The position numbers and the translations under genes are program-made. Below, piece by piece: positions 11,174-22,835 of a stretch of 64,000 nucleotides of DNA. Below the pieces are notes generated by a model. It saw only the letters and a list, made by a program, of their open reading frames with translations. It was not told the origin of the DNA and did no database searches. Source of the DNA: Hoplostethus atlanticus (lineage: Eukaryota; Chordata; Actinopteri; Trachichthyiformes; Trachichthyidae). Position 1 is the first letter of the stretch, and each line of letters opens with the position of its first letter. The stretch is from positions 13,067,501 through 13,131,500 of the forward strand of contig JAXDDX010000001.1 of assembly GCA_034670405.1 (NCBI GenBank), in the 5' to 3' direction.

Positions 11174-14100
11174 ACGTGTGTTCATGCATGGTATGCATTA
11201 TGTCCTGTATGTGTGTGACTGTGTGTCACAATGTTTTTCTGTTGTTGTTGTTGTTTCTGTGCACAATGTTTTTTCTTAGTCATTTCAGTGCCTTCTCCAT
11301 TTCAGGAAGACTTATCATAATAAATTTTTTCTCTGTACTGGTTTATTTCTCCATTATTTCTACGTTTTTAGAAGTGGACTAGATCTATTCATGTGCAAGA
11401 CATTGCATTTAAGATGTCATATCATCGCTGCGTAACGTGAAGGCCTCTTCACTTCAGTCAATATCGACTTCCATTTCAGTCCGTTTCTGGTGGATTTTCA
11501 GTGTTTATCAGAACAATGGAAACACTGGATGGCTGACAGAGTCGGTATTCATCTTTCATGGCCACTGAACGTGAGATTTGTTATGGTTCTATCCATCTCT
11601 CTAAAACCCTTTGACTACAACGTTACTTTCATGAAAATAGATTTATTGCTGTGCAAATGGTCAAAGCCTGGGTGACTATCCTAGGTTGATGTTTATCTGA
11701 TGTCGGTAAAGTTAATAGAAAAAATGTTCCCTACTTTAAAAAAAAATGTTGCCTACTTTTTTATTGTCTAAAGACAATTGTAATATGTCTGTATGTGTGT
11801 AAAATGTGTCTTACTTGTGTTTTTTTAATTTTATTTTTTGGTAATTTATTTGTCTGTTTTTTGTTTTATTTGTGGTTTTTTTAAATTAACTGGATTGCAA
11901 AAGATATGGAGATTGAATGATAATCCATCTTTAAAATAGTAAATTAAGACCTATTTGAGTAGTTTATGATTCCACATTGTATTGATGAATTGCCTCGCCC
12001 CATCTTCTAATCTATAGTAGACTTGAAGACTTAAATGATCTGTTTGAAATAACTTGTCAGGTCTTTTTTGTGTCAGTGGGATCAGTCGATAATGATGGAC
12101 CAAAGTATGTTTTCTCCCAATCAATGTTCTTTTTGGCATTTCCTCAGATTGTTGGGGATTGATTTGATAACCAAAAAAGTGTTGCATAATAGACTGTGCT
12201 GTTGAATATAGCTCTTACTTTGACTTTCTAATTTGAATTTATGTACTGGTGTGATACATCGTGGAAACAGTGGCGTGCCAGAGGGCAGTGCAAAATGAAA
12301 TTGATTGTTTTCTTCAACATCTCAACGTCTCGTTGCTATTCCATTTTGGGTACTCCGTGAAATCAACAGACAATTCAATTCACACCAAAACCCGAATAGT
12401 GTTTTACTTGCTCGTGTTGGCTCACATCATAAGTCTCGACAGCCACAAGTTGGCATTTTACACCACATGTATCAAAACAAGTCTACTTTTCTCAGTTCCA
12501 AATGATATTTCACTACACATTGTACTGAGGGGACGGTTCATGCCTCTGACTTGTAAGTAAAGGGTTAACATTCAGTAAAGGGCTTAACTTGCCAGCAGGC
12601 ACAGGGCTCAATCATTTTAATCAAATTTTCACAAAAGCATGTGCAGGAGCCAGCGCTTCTTGGTATCTCTTTTGGAATATATTTCTCTATTGGCAAGGGC
12701 GGATCCACACACTCTCCCATTTGAGACAAGACCATTTTGTTTATCCCATTACAGACAGGAGCTCTCATTCTAAAAGCTTGCTCAAAAATCTGCTTTGTCC
12801 CGATAAGCCAATAAATGCTCCTTCATCAGTTTAGTGTTCAAATCCATTAATGGAGTGCTCTCTTTAGAAAAATGGAGAAAAAAAATGACTAAGAACAAAT
12901 AGTGCCTTGAAAGACACTCGCTGATCTGGGATTTCTGAGAAATAAGCTTCTGCATCTCGACTGAATGCCAATGATTGAATCTCAAGAAGACAAATCAAAT
13001 CTTGAGTTTGGTTTCTGCAAGTCAGGGAATATACACTACAAGTGCAACTTTCACATCTTTTAAATATTTTCCCTGCAGCTTTGGGAGATATTGTGGATTG
13101 GTGATTACGTGTCTGTGTGTGTGTGTGTGTGTGTTAGGCTCAGGTGGCCAGCAAGCATGCTAATTAATTCAGAAAGGTGGACGCAACAAAGTGAATTGGT
13201 CTGGAAATGCCAGTGAATCCCAGACCTACAGGCGGTCTGTGATGGGCGTGGGGTGTACCAGGTCTAAAATGCCTATGGGGCGGCAGATGAGATGGTTTAC
13301 ACTAATCAAACATGCCATATGCTGGCACTCACTCTGGGTCCCAGGCCGCCTCTCCCAAAGCGCAGCAGATGTGAGAAACTATCAATTGTTCTGGAATTGA
13401 AATCTATCAGGGCTTCAGACATCAGAGAACATCTGAATCAGGCAAGCACTGCTTCTGTCTGGTTATACGGCTTCACATACATGAGAGTCAAACCACTGCA
13501 CACCACGCTGGTTGTCAGGTTGAATACTTGCCAGAGGGAGTCAGTGACAGTGTGGCCATCTGTCTAGTTATGCTAGTTTGTTGCTTTGATCTGTATATTA
13601 CAGCTGAGTACATAATTGGTCTGAATGAAAATATTCTGAACCAAAAGGTGTTTTGGGGATTGTTGTCCTTGTGGGTGCTAACCAAAACAAAGATATTTCA
13701 TCATTCTATATAGATCATTACAGTTTTGTGTTTCGATGTGGAGTAATCTGACATAGTGTTGTTGCCCAAACGTAACAGAAGCTCTCCCTTACAGTCGCAT
13801 CAAGAGACTCCTGATCTCTTCCTGCTTCTCTGGTCTCATCAACGTGGGGGAGAGATAATCTCTGTCAAGAGTGCGTCGTCAAAGGAGTTTTCAAGGCTTT
13901 TATTGCCACTAATTAGATTGCAGTCTTTGAGAAACCCTGAAGCTCCGTCGATTGAATCTTTATTCTGATAATCTACACCCACTGAACAGGGATATGATAT
14001 ATATATTTTTTAAATCCTCTTAAATAAGTTTGGAGTTTGACTAAAAGGAAGCTCTGGGGTGCCGGGGTCGATAGCATTCTCATGGACCAAAGCTTGATGG

Positions 14101-17100
14101 GCCTCTGGATCAATGATTCCTCAAACAGCATCAACAGGGATTAACTACCCCTCTGAGGGAGTTTCTCAGGTCAAGGCTTGGCTCATTTAACAGCTAATTA
14201 GAGGCTTTCTATTGAGCATATGGTTCTTGAGAAGCATCTGTTTCAGCAGAACATGATGTTAAGACTGTAGCCTTTGAGGGTGTTTGAATTTGCACTCGCT
14301 GGGCAGTGGGAATACTGTGGCCTGCTTTGGCAAATAATGAATGGGAACTATGGCTTGAAGTCGATTCCCATCACTTGCTTTGAAGTTTTTTGTTTTGTTT
14401 TGACCAATAGCGGTGGATTTCCTGCAGTATATTTGTTCACTGCCAAATTGTCTAGTGGAGTTTTTAAGCACTACACCTTCTCAAACCAGAGCACATCACT
14501 GTGGTTCCAGAGTGGGGCATCAACTGCCCTCCCATTACTCAATCAATCAAGCCTGCATGTCACTGGCAACTTCCGCCTCCTATTAGATTTCAAGACAAAT
14601 AGTTTGGCTGAATCACTTCTCTGTTCATTATTTGTCAGATGCCAAACTAATGTCTATCTGATTGATGAACATCACTTGCATGTGTTGTGCCATGCTTGTG
14701 CTTGTTAATCTGGTTGCAGACAGTATCTGTTGTGTGTGGAATAATACACCGCCATGACGCAGAGGAGACCAGAGTACAGGTCCCTTCATAACAGACCCCT
14801 CTGATTATATTTATGAAATTCAATTACTCTGACACAGACAGATGGACTTGCTGTCAGGAGGGACGCCCGTCATTTGTTAGCATCAGCGGACATGCCAGCC
14901 CTGAGGTACCGATGGGACCAAAGCTGTGTGACTGGAAACAAAAGGAGGTAGAGGGAGAGAGAGAGGGAGAGAAAGCAAGAGGAGAAGGAGAGGAGGCACA
15001 TAGATAGCGTCTTATCTCACAGGTTTGCCAGCAGGTCTATACTGTAGCGCTGAAGAGCCAGTGGAAGATTATACCAAGACAATACTTCCTCAAGAGATCT
15101 CTTCAAATCTATAGACCATTTAAAATGAATTATTTTGCATTGAAATATGACATCTGTACAGCAGACAAAAGCGTCAAGAGAAATGGACAATATCTGGAAA
15201 GGTGCCCAAGAAGACAACTTGTATGCATGTAAAACACCAAGAGCCTCGGGAAACCCGAAGACAGTCACAGATCAGCCATCCCAGCTGGTGTTCTTTCTTG
15301 TTAGCTCCTTTTCACACTTCCCCCCCGTTTTTCTTTTCTTTTTTCACATATTGAAATGAGGTGTCTCAGATGCCCATTCAAAGAATATATGGTATCCATT
15401 TAAATGAAACCAAAAGGAGAAGATAGTTGGGGAGTAGGTGCAGCTCTGTTCGCTGCCCTTTGTTGGTGAATTATGTATGAGTCTGAAAATAAGGGGTCGT
15501 TGGGAATTCACTGAAACTGCTGACAGCTCTGGTATACCTTTATCCAGAGGGGAGGGAAAAAAATGGAAAGAAGAAAAAGTGTTCAATATAAAGTAAACCC
15601 AGTAGAAATATTAGGTAAGAGAGAAAGAGTGTATGTGTGTGTATGCGTGTAAAACATCCCCAAAGCCTTGAGGTGTGAGTTGGTCCACACTACAGGCCAG
15701 GTGTGAATGGTATGATGTGCGATCTGTGTGCTGAGACCCTGGGCTTGTGATCACACCCTCCTCCCACCCTCCTCCCACTGTAATGGCTGTGGCCCACTCC
15801 TCATGCCACTCTTTAGCCCTCCTTATGTAAAAGCCTTCCATAAGAGAGGAGATAAATAAAAGATCCCACAGACACTTTTACGCCTACTGTCTTCTGAAAG
15901 TAAAGCTGGAAATAAAAGGAAGCGAGAGATGCCAAGCATTGAGGGATGAGGGGGAGGGGTGGTGGGGGGAGGTGGGGGGTAGGGCAGACCAAACATCCAC
16001 ATCTAAAGCATCTAAGTGCAGCTCACTTGAAAAAAGATTTTGAGGTTGGATTTCTCCAAAAGGATCCGGAAGAAAGATTCTCCTAGGGGTACGATTCTTT
16101 AAAGAAGCCCAGCTCGGCGTAGGGAGACGGATGTCAGAGGGATGTTGTGATTGAACACCAATATTCTACTGAGATAGATTGTTCTACTATACTCGACTGA
16201 GATGGCCCGGAAGGGGTCAGGGGAGACAAGTCTGGGATACAAAACTAGTCCCAGAAGAGCCCAGCGCTTCGTTCCAAGCTACAGTACTGTAAATGCATTG
16301 AAAGGGCTGCACCACTCTATTGTGTAGAGGCTCACACATTTTCATTCCAGTTTTTATTTAATCCATTTATTGGAATCCTAAGTCTTTTTACCCAAATCTG
16401 TGCAACTGTGAATGCAATTCTTAATACGGTTCAAGCTGAGACAAACTGTACATTAAAGAAGGAGTTGTTTTCCTCTTGGATGTAACCTGTCTTTGCCTGT
16501 CTTGGTGCTTGATGATATTATTTCTCATTTTCACTATCTAGATAAATCCTTTCTCGCCAGAGCTGCCGCAACTGCTTCATTGTGTATCATGAAAGGCACA
16601 AAATAGTCCCTGCCTTTCATGAAATATTGACGCTTTTCAAAATTAAATTTTATGATGCCCATTACCTTAAATTGTAATATGCCTAATTACCCATAGCAAT
16701 ATCACAGCAATTTAGCAATCACCAAATGCCCTCATGGAGTGTGTTTTCCACTCAATAGACCAATAAAGGACGAGATCAACTAAGCACTTTATTATCCTGA
16801 AGATGTAAACCCATGATTTAGATTCTGCTGACGGTTAAGGGAGAACTCCAACCCCAATAATGCATGCATGCGGTATTTTATATAGATTGCTATTGTTGAC
16901 CTGCGGAAGAAGAAAGCTTTTAGTCTATTCACTGCTATATGAAATACTTTAGTACATTGTTGAGATTCACTACTGTCTTTTTAAACTGCACTGTGTGATA
17001 TTGCTGACGGTGCTAAGTTTGACAAGGCCTGCTTGTTTACCTTACCTTGAGGAACTGTATTCAAGATGCAGCTTTGCCAGCTGGCCTTTTGATGTTCGCT

Positions 17101-18107
17101 ATGAAAAGCCCCTTATTAGGATCAGCGGAAAACAATAAATGGTACGCAAGTGAACTCACACTGAAACTGAACATCGAGAAAGACATCATAAAAATCTAAC
17201 TTCGGGTGCAAAAGATACCAGAGCATCTTTGTGTGAAAAGAGGCAAATTTTTCAGACAGAGAGGTGAGAGAGAGAGAGAGGCAGCGAGAGGAGAGCAAGA
17301 GACAGAGCAATAGATAGGTATAGATGACCGATGAACAAGGAATACGGTATAGCAGGAGGGCATGTGGGGGGCTGAGGGTGTGTGTGTGTGTGTCTACTCC
17401 GTGCATCGGGGAAAATAACAGTATTTGAGTGATGAGTGTGACAGAGGCTGATGTCTGCTCAGGGCCCATGTGGCTTCAGTAATAGAGATACTGTGGCTCA
17501 GAGTGGCTTCATTCTGTCTTAAATGCTCCTTAATCTCTCCATAAATGGCATATTTGGCTCCCAGTAAAGGGAGTGAAAAATGCAAACCTCACATCATATT
17601 TTCTCATCGATTTTCTTCTCTTATATCAGACATTTTGATATTATACACTGAATGTGCCTTGTTTGTGTAAATGCAGCCTACAGTAGCCTTCAGCACTGAA
17701 GCGTCGTGAGAAATGATAAGCACAGCACGCCGTGGGTACAAATATTTAAGTGCTGATATATATCAGATACAAAATAGGAATACCCATTTCCTCCTGGTGT
17801 TCCACCGCTCATCAGCAACATATTTCACAAGTAATTTTAACTGGATTGTCAATATGTGTTCCTTTCACCAGCCTCTGACCTTTCTTAAATCAATGATTTC
17901 CTAGAAGGGGGCAATTTGTGGTGTTCCCCAAAGAGTGGAAATTGTTCTTTCCCTCTTGGCTGCTGTGTGTCGAGCCACATAACACAAGTGTGCATGTGAT
18001 ATATAGGTGCTGTATACTGGTACACACATGCTCATTATACAGCGAGCAAAGCATAACATTTGGTTAATGTATGCTCTAATGTCAGTGCGTCCTGTTTAAG
18101 AACAAGA

Positions 18108-18110
<3 letters not shown>

Positions 18111-18148
<38 letters not shown>
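18111..18148. repeat. GT microsatellite
   Basis: Nineteen uninterrupted TG units about 150 bp left of the inverted-repeat element at 18298. Confidence 0.95.
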
Positions 18149-18150
<2 letters not shown>

Positions 18151-18297
18151 CTCATAATTTGCCAATTTTCTGGCCATCTGCCCAGATACGGACCATAAAG
18201 AATCAACCATGGGATAATGAACCTGGATGACACACCTGCAGCTGGAGGAGGAACTCCAAGGACGACTTGCAGCCTCCTTCACTCCCATGTCTTATTA

Positions 18298-19021
18298 TGA
18301 AGGTATTTCCCTGCCAAAACTATTTTCAGAAGTGAATCATGATTTGCAAGAGTGAAAAAAACAATTTGAGCAAGAAAATCTGATTTTATTTTATTCACAA
18401 AACTCTCTTTCAGTTACACTTTTACACTATCAAACGTCAATTTTGCGGATGTAAATAAAGCGGCCCGTGATCTCTCTACTCCTGCCTGTGTCTCTGTCTA
18501 CTCCGGGGGTAGCGAGTCTGCTACACTGATATTATTTGAAGCTCCATTAATGTTCATAGTCTGAGTAATACAGTCCTACCAACCGGGTATAGTTTCTTGT
18601 AACTAGCAAACTAGCTAGTTCTACTCAAGGCTATGTACATTTAGTAAAATAAATCCACTATAGCTAACACAGTGAAGCAGTTACGGTGGCAGTCAGAGTG
18701 ACACATTCTGTATCCAATCAGTCCATATCAGAGCATAGTGATCAGTCTCTGTGCACCAATCAGATAGCTCTCTGTTCTAGCCCCCTTTGCCCTTTGCTTG
18801 AAAATCCTGGTCCACATGTTTGCATATCGTTTTGGCAGGCTTTGAGCGCCGAAACAGTGACAAAAGTCGGCACGCACAAAATTGACGTTTGCAAGTGTAA
18901 AAGCGTAACTGAAAAGAGAGTTTTGTGAATACAAATCAGATTTTCTTGCTCAAATTGTTTTTTGCTCTTGCAAATCATGAGTTACATTTCTGAAAATAGC
19001 TTTGGCAGGGAAATACCTTCA
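18298..19021. mobile_element. TA-flanked DNA transposon/MITE with long inverted arms
   Basis: The first about 148 bp (18298-18445, starting TGAAGGTATTTCCCTGCCAA) reappear as the reverse complement at 18877-19021, with about nine-tenths identity and a few small indels. The element is bounded on both sides by the dinucleotide TA (18296-18297 and 19022-19023), as in Tc1/mariner-like and some other TA-targeting elements. The internal 430 bp contain no transposase-like frame. Long arms and lack of coding content indicate a non-autonomous element. Confidence 0.8.
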
Positions 19022-19454
19022 TACTTTATGATCAAAGAATGGTAAAGCTTGTAATTACAGCCACAGGTGGGGCTGAGCATTGGGGGGATTTATACGGTAG
19101 AGCTGATCTTACTGACACAGACACAACAGTGATGCTGGGAGGCCAAGAATGCACTGTGGAGTAGATGCTCCTATGCTATATCGAAACATTGTTGATTGCT
19201 GTTTTGCCGTGTATCTATGCTCCTTGTTGCCTGTGACCTGGAATAGTTCTGAGCAATGAGGCTGTGATATTCAATCTCAATTTTTAATGATCAATTAAGT
19301 TTGATTCAAGGGAACTGTCTCTTTGGAGAAAATACTCTTTGATCATTGTCACTCGTTCAGCTATTTTGTGATTCTACTGGTGTGCACCGTAAATGAGTGT
19401 GCCTTTTGTAATTAAGTAATAATAATAATTACTAGAAAAGGTGTGCTTGCTTAA

Positions 19455-19556
19455 GAGAGAAAGAGAGAGAGAAGGGAGAGAGAGAGGGGGGGGAGGGAGA
19501 GAGAGAGAGACAGAGAGAGGGGGGGAGAGAGAGAGAAGAGAGAGAGGGAGAGAAAT

Positions 19557-19588
<32 letters not shown>

Positions 19589-19660
19589 AGACAGACAGAG
19601 AGAGAAGAGAGATGGAGAAATAGAGAGAGAGACAGAGAGAGAGAGAGAGACAGAGAGAGA
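19455..19660. repeat. GA-rich microsatellite, about 200 bp
   Basis: Purine-only AG/GGA repeats with short G runs and occasional ACAG interruptions. The long Arg-Glu and Leu-Ser frames over it are artefacts. Confidence 0.95.
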
Positions 19661-20066
19661 CTGCTAGTAGTTGAAGTATTGACAGAAATAGTGGTAGCAT
19701 TTACAGCTGTAGTAATAGTATTGAAAAATTTCATAGAAATCATACTATTAAACATGTTGAAAAGTATCGTTGTAATAATTATTTGTATGGATACTTCCAT
19801 CAATGTGGACATTGTGGACAGCCAGGGTCACATTTGAGAGTGTCTGACTCCATCTAGTGGCTTGTACTAGACACAGAGCAATTGTTCCTATGGGGCCCAA
19901 AAATTGCAAATAAAATAAAATTGCAGAAAAAGTACAAGTGTAATCAAAAATTTGAATAAGACTTCTTGATTCCAGACTATGCTGAATTTTTCAAAGTGTG
20001 AACGGCGTTGATTGCTTGAATGGTGTGAAAGTAGTTGAGTGCGGAAGTTTTGGGCGGTAGAAGAAG

Positions 20067-20172
20067 AATAAAGAAGTAAGTACGAGAACAAAAGTGTTGC
20101 TTACTGAAGCAAGCACACTAATAAAGAAATAAGTACGAGAACATAAGTGTTGCTTGCTGAAGCAAACACACT
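20067..20172. repeat. two tandem copies of a 53-bp unit
   Basis: Unit one starts at 20067 (AATAAAGAAGTAAGTACGAG) and unit two at 20120, with only a handful of differences. Each contains an imperfect palindrome around TGCTTACTGAAGCA, so each could form a small hairpin. Confidence 0.8.
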
Positions 20173-20183
20173 AATTATAACAT

Positions 20184-20330
20184 TGATCTTTTATTTATCC
20201 CTGTGGGGAAATTCTCATTTACTCCACAGTGGAGATCAGAATGCAGACTCAGCTGGTAGGGATCCAGTGACTTCGTTAAAGACACTTCAGCAGAGCGGAT
20301 GCTTGCCCACCTGGGCTTCACCTCTTAAAC
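20184..20330 (+). repeat. dispersed fish repeat fragment
   Basis: TTTTATTTATCCCTGTGGGG, AAATTCTCATT and the later CACTTCAGCAGAGCGGATG form a known-looking ordered set of phrases from a teleost interspersed repeat. No termini are recognisable. Confidence 0.5.
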
Positions 20331-22500
20331 CGTTGAAGGACGGTCTCCCTCTTCATTATGTCACCCTGCTGCCAAGTCTCCATATCTGGACAGAAATTTT
20401 AGCTTTTTGTGTAAAAAAACCCATCTATGCTGGTATTAGAAAAAATAATGAGAGATGGAAGCTAAATGGACTCTGTCACTCTGTCGCTGTCTCTTACACA
20501 CACACTCACACACACACACATGCACACACACACACAGTCCACCACCACCATTTGAAAACAGTGATGTTTTGCACTTTTTCTTTTATTGGTCAGATGCAGA
20601 ACAAAAATGGTAAGTTTGCCTTTTAAAATGTCAAACAGTTTTTTCTTCCATTTGTGAATCCAAGCTCCTTTCATCTAGTCTTGGATTAAGGTTTACTTTT
20701 TGTTCTTTGCCCCTTTGTTTTTACATGTCCATCCGATACAACAGGCGCAGATTCAGCTTGTACTAGTTTGTACTTCGAAGTATCAGCATTCATCTCATAG
20801 CAGCATTTGTCGCCACCATCGATCAAAGCCCAAATTTATCAGCAGGGTTAAGGAGACATAAAGATGTTGCTGGTATCGAGTGGAAAGAGAGGGGTAATTA
20901 GCTGACGGCTGACTCAGGCCACTTGCAGCTTTGTGTGTCAGTGTTTGGATGGAAAAACCAATGAAGAACATCTCCCTGGGTGTCATAAACCCTTGCTTTA
21001 TGGTCAGTTTGTGTAGCCTTGCAGATTAAGTTCAAAGAAAGACGGCCCTTCTTTTCTCCATGAATCTTAAATCCTGTTTCTATTCAGCTGGATCTGTAGA
21101 TCTATTCTTGGCCAGCGCAGAGATATCCCTGGTGTCAGCAGCTATAGGACAGCTATAGGAAGGATGGAGAGGGTGGGGCAGTCTAAAAATGCATTAGTAA
21201 CCTCCTCCTATTTAATAGTCTTCACAGAGGAGCATGACTGTTCCACCCAAATGGCATACTTTAATTCATTCTGGAGTGATTTTCTACAGCTTATAGGCAT
21301 TGATGCTCACATCTCCCGGGGTGCTACAATTGCAGCCTCCATGGGATGAGAAGATGCAATGCTCGCATTTGAAAGGCTAGAAAATAACAGTCAATCAATG
21401 GCTCTGCGATGATTCATGCAATGAGTTCTTCCTCAGAAACTACTTCCAGCATTTATCTCAAGAGAGCAGCTCTAAGCGGGAAATAAATGGGCTGGTGTCT
21501 GGAGATGGCACGCTTCCTTTCTCTGTTTAGACACAAAGGCCAATTTCAAATGGTGTTACTGGCAGAGAACCAGCGGCTGTCTAAGCTCTGGGCTGTGAGG
21601 TGCACTCTACTGTAGATAATAATAATGAAATATCTAGTGGTATGGCATTGTCTAACTGATAACATAAGCAATATCTTGATTACACCATTTAGGTTCAATG
21701 TTATCGGCCACCCTGAAATACAGGATGTGTAGCATGTGTTGTCTTGAGTCAATAACATATCTATGCTTTTTCCCACATCAACAAGATTCAAACGTAGTAG
21801 GAATAGATCAGTCTATCTATATATAGAAGATAGCAGAGAATGAAAGTATGAAAGTGCAGCATTTTCAGTTTTCAGCACTAAAACTCAAGCAATCCATGTT
21901 CTTCTCATCTTTCCTCCCAGGATAAAAAAACCCCGCTTCAAACAAGTATGACTGCAGAATAAAAATTTGGCCGAATGTTTTAGATATGTGTAATGTAGAT
22001 ATTAATAATTTATTTTTAAAAAAATCTAAAAAGTACAAACAGTATAGCAACATTGACAAAAATGTCAACACATATTCAGTACACAACATCTACACGTTTT
22101 CAGCATGACAACACTGTTATTAAGTATGTACAGTGAATAAAATGATATCCCCTTTATGTGATTCACATCGTAAACAGAGCTGCTATGCACTGCACAAGCA
22201 ACGGTTTTCTACCTACTACATGTAACGTTTTAATCCTTTTCCAAAATGCATTAGAGACACTTGGCAGGCAAACACTAAAATATATTTTATAATTCCCTTC
22301 ATCTTATGTGTCTCACCTTCAAGAACATTACTCTTGTATGAATAAAGATCAGATTTACTTTCCAATTGCACCTGAACCCTTTGAAAGTTGAAAAACTCTG
22401 GAATTAAGTAGAATTAAATACTGAAAAAACAGCAATAAGATCCAGGAGGGGAACTAGATCATATCATGTCAGTGTTCAGTGTTCAGTGTTCAGTGTTCAG
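20331..22500. other. non-coding stretch between repeats and chst16
   Basis: Includes a CA run at about 20496-20536. Otherwise it is AT-rich unique sequence with no supportable exon. The right end (from about 22,000) may be the distal 3' untranslated region of the minus-strand sulfotransferase gene: AATAAA signals on the minus strand lie at 22009-22014 and 22582-22587. Confidence 0.4.
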
Positions 22501-22504
22501 TGTT
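22470..22504. repeat. five tandem copies of a 7-bp unit
   Basis: CAGTGTT repeated exactly five times, about 330 bp beyond the stop codon of the sulfotransferase gene. Confidence 0.9.
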
Positions 22505-22581
22505 CATCGTTTTGCTGTACAACTCAATACAGAATGTTATTTCAGCAGAGTAATACAATCAGCACATACAGCAATATAGCC

Positions 22582-22587
22582 TTTATT
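22582..22587 (-). terminator. candidate polyadenylation signal of the sulfotransferase gene
   Basis: AATAAA on the minus strand about 250 nt after the stop codon at 22836. A second AATAAA lies at 22009-22014. Which one is used cannot be told from sequence alone. Confidence 0.4.
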
Positions 22588-22835
22588 TTGGATCAATACT
22601 GTCCTGTTTAAAACTGTTACTTTCTCTACCATCACACACTCTTGAAATGTGGCACTTTTAATGTCCACAACAAAACCACAGAAATTGAACATAGAAGTGA
22701 TAATAAATTAGTTTTCCAATCATCTGAGGTTAGAGGCATTATTCCAAAACAAGATCACATTCATTATATCAGCATCATGACAAGAGGGGCAAGTCAGAAA
22801 TAAAAAATACCTAATATCTAGTAAACCTACCTCCC

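Larger units (their letters stand above)
10681..18295. other. long non-coding stretch, largely unique; possible conserved elements
   Basis: Over 7 kb without a supportable exon. It holds a GT microsatellite (11094-11173), a short GT run near 13112 and another at 18111-18148, and AT-rich segments with homeodomain-type TAATTA-like sites, most notably 16500-16740. Frames such as 14274-14708 have no domain signature. The texture (few repeats, even composition) would suit long-range regulatory sequence, but this is inference. Confidence 0.45.

Noticed and set aside
14274-14708. 144-codon plus-strand frame
   Set aside because: Composition is not protein-like across its length and there is no recognisable motif; it lies in unique non-coding sequence.
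19374-19812. Leu/Ser-rich and Arg/Glu-rich frames of up to 126 codons
   Set aside because: Pure products of the GA microsatellite read in different frames.
22470-22504. Tandem 7-bp repeats as a CRISPR-like array
   Set aside because: No spacers; it is a simple tandem repeat in a vertebrate genome.
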